Source of the DNA: Desulfothermus okinawensis JCM 13304
GTDB taxonomy: Bacteria > Desulfobacterota > Desulfovibrionia > Desulfovibrionales > Desulfothermaceae
DNA length: 64,000 bases
Reading direction: 5' to 3'
Assembly: GCA_001311565.1 (NCBI GenBank)
Contig: BBBM01000010.1
Span: 1 to 64,000 of the forward strand
Below the pieces are notes generated by a model that searched no databases, was not told the origin of the DNA, and saw nothing but the letters and a program-made list of their open reading frames with translations. Made by a program: the position numbers and the translations under genes. Below, one piece after another: positions 63,494 through 64,000 of this stretch (within the stretch, counting starts at the first letter, position 1; each line of letters begins with the position of its first letter).

Positions 63494-64000
63494 TTAATCC
63501 TCTTCTAGTTCTTCTTCCAATGCCTTTATTTCCTCTCTCACAATCCTGGCAGCTTCAACTGGGACTAGCCTATGGACTTCTTCTATTAGTTCTTTTTTTT
63601 AAGTCATCAAAAAAAGTCTTTAATAACTTTTTGTTGAGACGTTTCAATGTTATCTATTCTAGTGGAGAGGTCTTCTATTTTTTTTGTTAACAATGTCTAT
63701 TGAAGCCTTAATGTCATCTCTAAACTCATCAAATTTATTTAATATATCATGGACATCTATTTTCTGTTCTACCTTCTTTTCAAAATTGGCGATTTCTTCT
63801 AATTTAGATAATAGTGTATCTTCTAATTTGGAGAATCTGTCTTCAAGGTCATGAAGTTTATTTTCCAATGCTAAAAACCCTTCACTGACCACTTTGTCCT
63901 CTTCTTCAGAAATGGGCTTTGGCTCTTCTATACTTTGGGTTTCTTCTTCAACTCCTCCTATTAATTCTTCTTCCTCTTGGATTTTATTTTCCTCAATTGA
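63494..64000 (-). CDS. Acidic coiled-coil protein (partial, start outside window)
   Basis: The reading enters from the window end with a very acidic stretch (IEENKIQEEEELIGGVEEET), then long heptad-like helices (FLALENKLHDLEDRFSKLED, TLLSKLEEIANFEKKVEQKI, DVHDILNKFDEFRDDIKASI). After trimming runs near 63680 and 63597 it ends KELIEEVHRLVPVEAARIV, then REEIKALEEELEED. No enzyme motif. It may be a cell-surface or cytoskeletal-type adaptor; family unknown. Confidence 0.6.

Overview
The window is an AT-rich stretch of a bacterial chromosome. The gene content suggests an anaerobic, Gram-negative, Desulfobacterota-like (former delta-proteobacterial) organism. KdsB and OmpA-type proteins point to an outer membrane. 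An Mrp antiporter, a hydrogenase-related membrane complex (Ehr type), HdrC/HdrE-like and MetV proteins, a DsrE-like protein, a manganese pyrophosphatase and tRNA-Sec all fit anaerobic energy metabolism. This placement is inferred from gene content, not from a database match.

The main technical fact is that almost every gene is broken in frame, mostly at A/T homopolymers of 7 to 10 bases that carry one (sometimes two) extra bases, and less often at short G/C runs that lack one base. Restoring the run length gives full-length, motif-complete proteins in gene after gene, including essential ones (ftsH, glmM, carA, folP). I therefore give whole-gene spans and treat the breaks as sequence errors, not pseudogenes. 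Start, stop and length statements refer to the repaired reading.

Layout. 1-10.1 kb (minus strand): a response regulator and histidine kinase lead into a complete Mrp-type cation/proton antiporter with three NuoL/M/N-like subunits, followed by two cyclic-nucleotide-binding-domain proteins. 10.2-12.5 kb (minus): asd and pilC. 12.7-15.4 kb (plus): kdsB, carA and a TPR protein. 15.4-17.4 kb (minus): pdxA, an orphan antitoxin-like gene and a NUDIX gene among small intergenic repeats. 17.5-23.1 kb (plus): a CCA/poly(A)-polymerase-type nucleotidyltransferase, two RluA-family pseudouridine synthases, coaE, and a two-gene SUF (SmsCB-like) unit. 23.1-24.3 kb (minus): a VWA-OmpA surface protein. 24.4-30.3 kb (plus): a biotin operon, bioB to bioD, enclosing a private fatty-acid-synthase module (two hotdog proteins, SDR reductase, unusual ACP, ketosynthase), preceded by a BirA-like operator.

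30.3-45.9 kb: ppaC (minus), then housekeeping genes on the plus strand: dksA-like, rqcH-like, moaA, phoH, ybeY, argFGH, ftsH, folP, hicBA with an attC-like hairpin, glmM, galU and a lipoprotein-sorting-like protein. A short GDT1-like gene and selC (tRNA-Sec) lie on the minus strand. 46-47.1 kb (minus): a MarR regulator and a DsrE-like protein. 47.2-50.1 kb (plus): a chalcone-isomerase-like secreted protein, then a membrane cytochrome b, an HdrC-like iron-sulfur protein and MetV. 50.2-59.4 kb (plus): a SLC13/ArsB-type permease and a six-gene complex related to group 4 [NiFe] hydrogenases whose large subunit lacks most nickel ligands. 59.4-62.4 kb (plus): two tandem MutS-ATPase-like genes. 62.5-64 kb (minus): ubiE/menG, a small partner and a coiled-coil protein cut by the window end.
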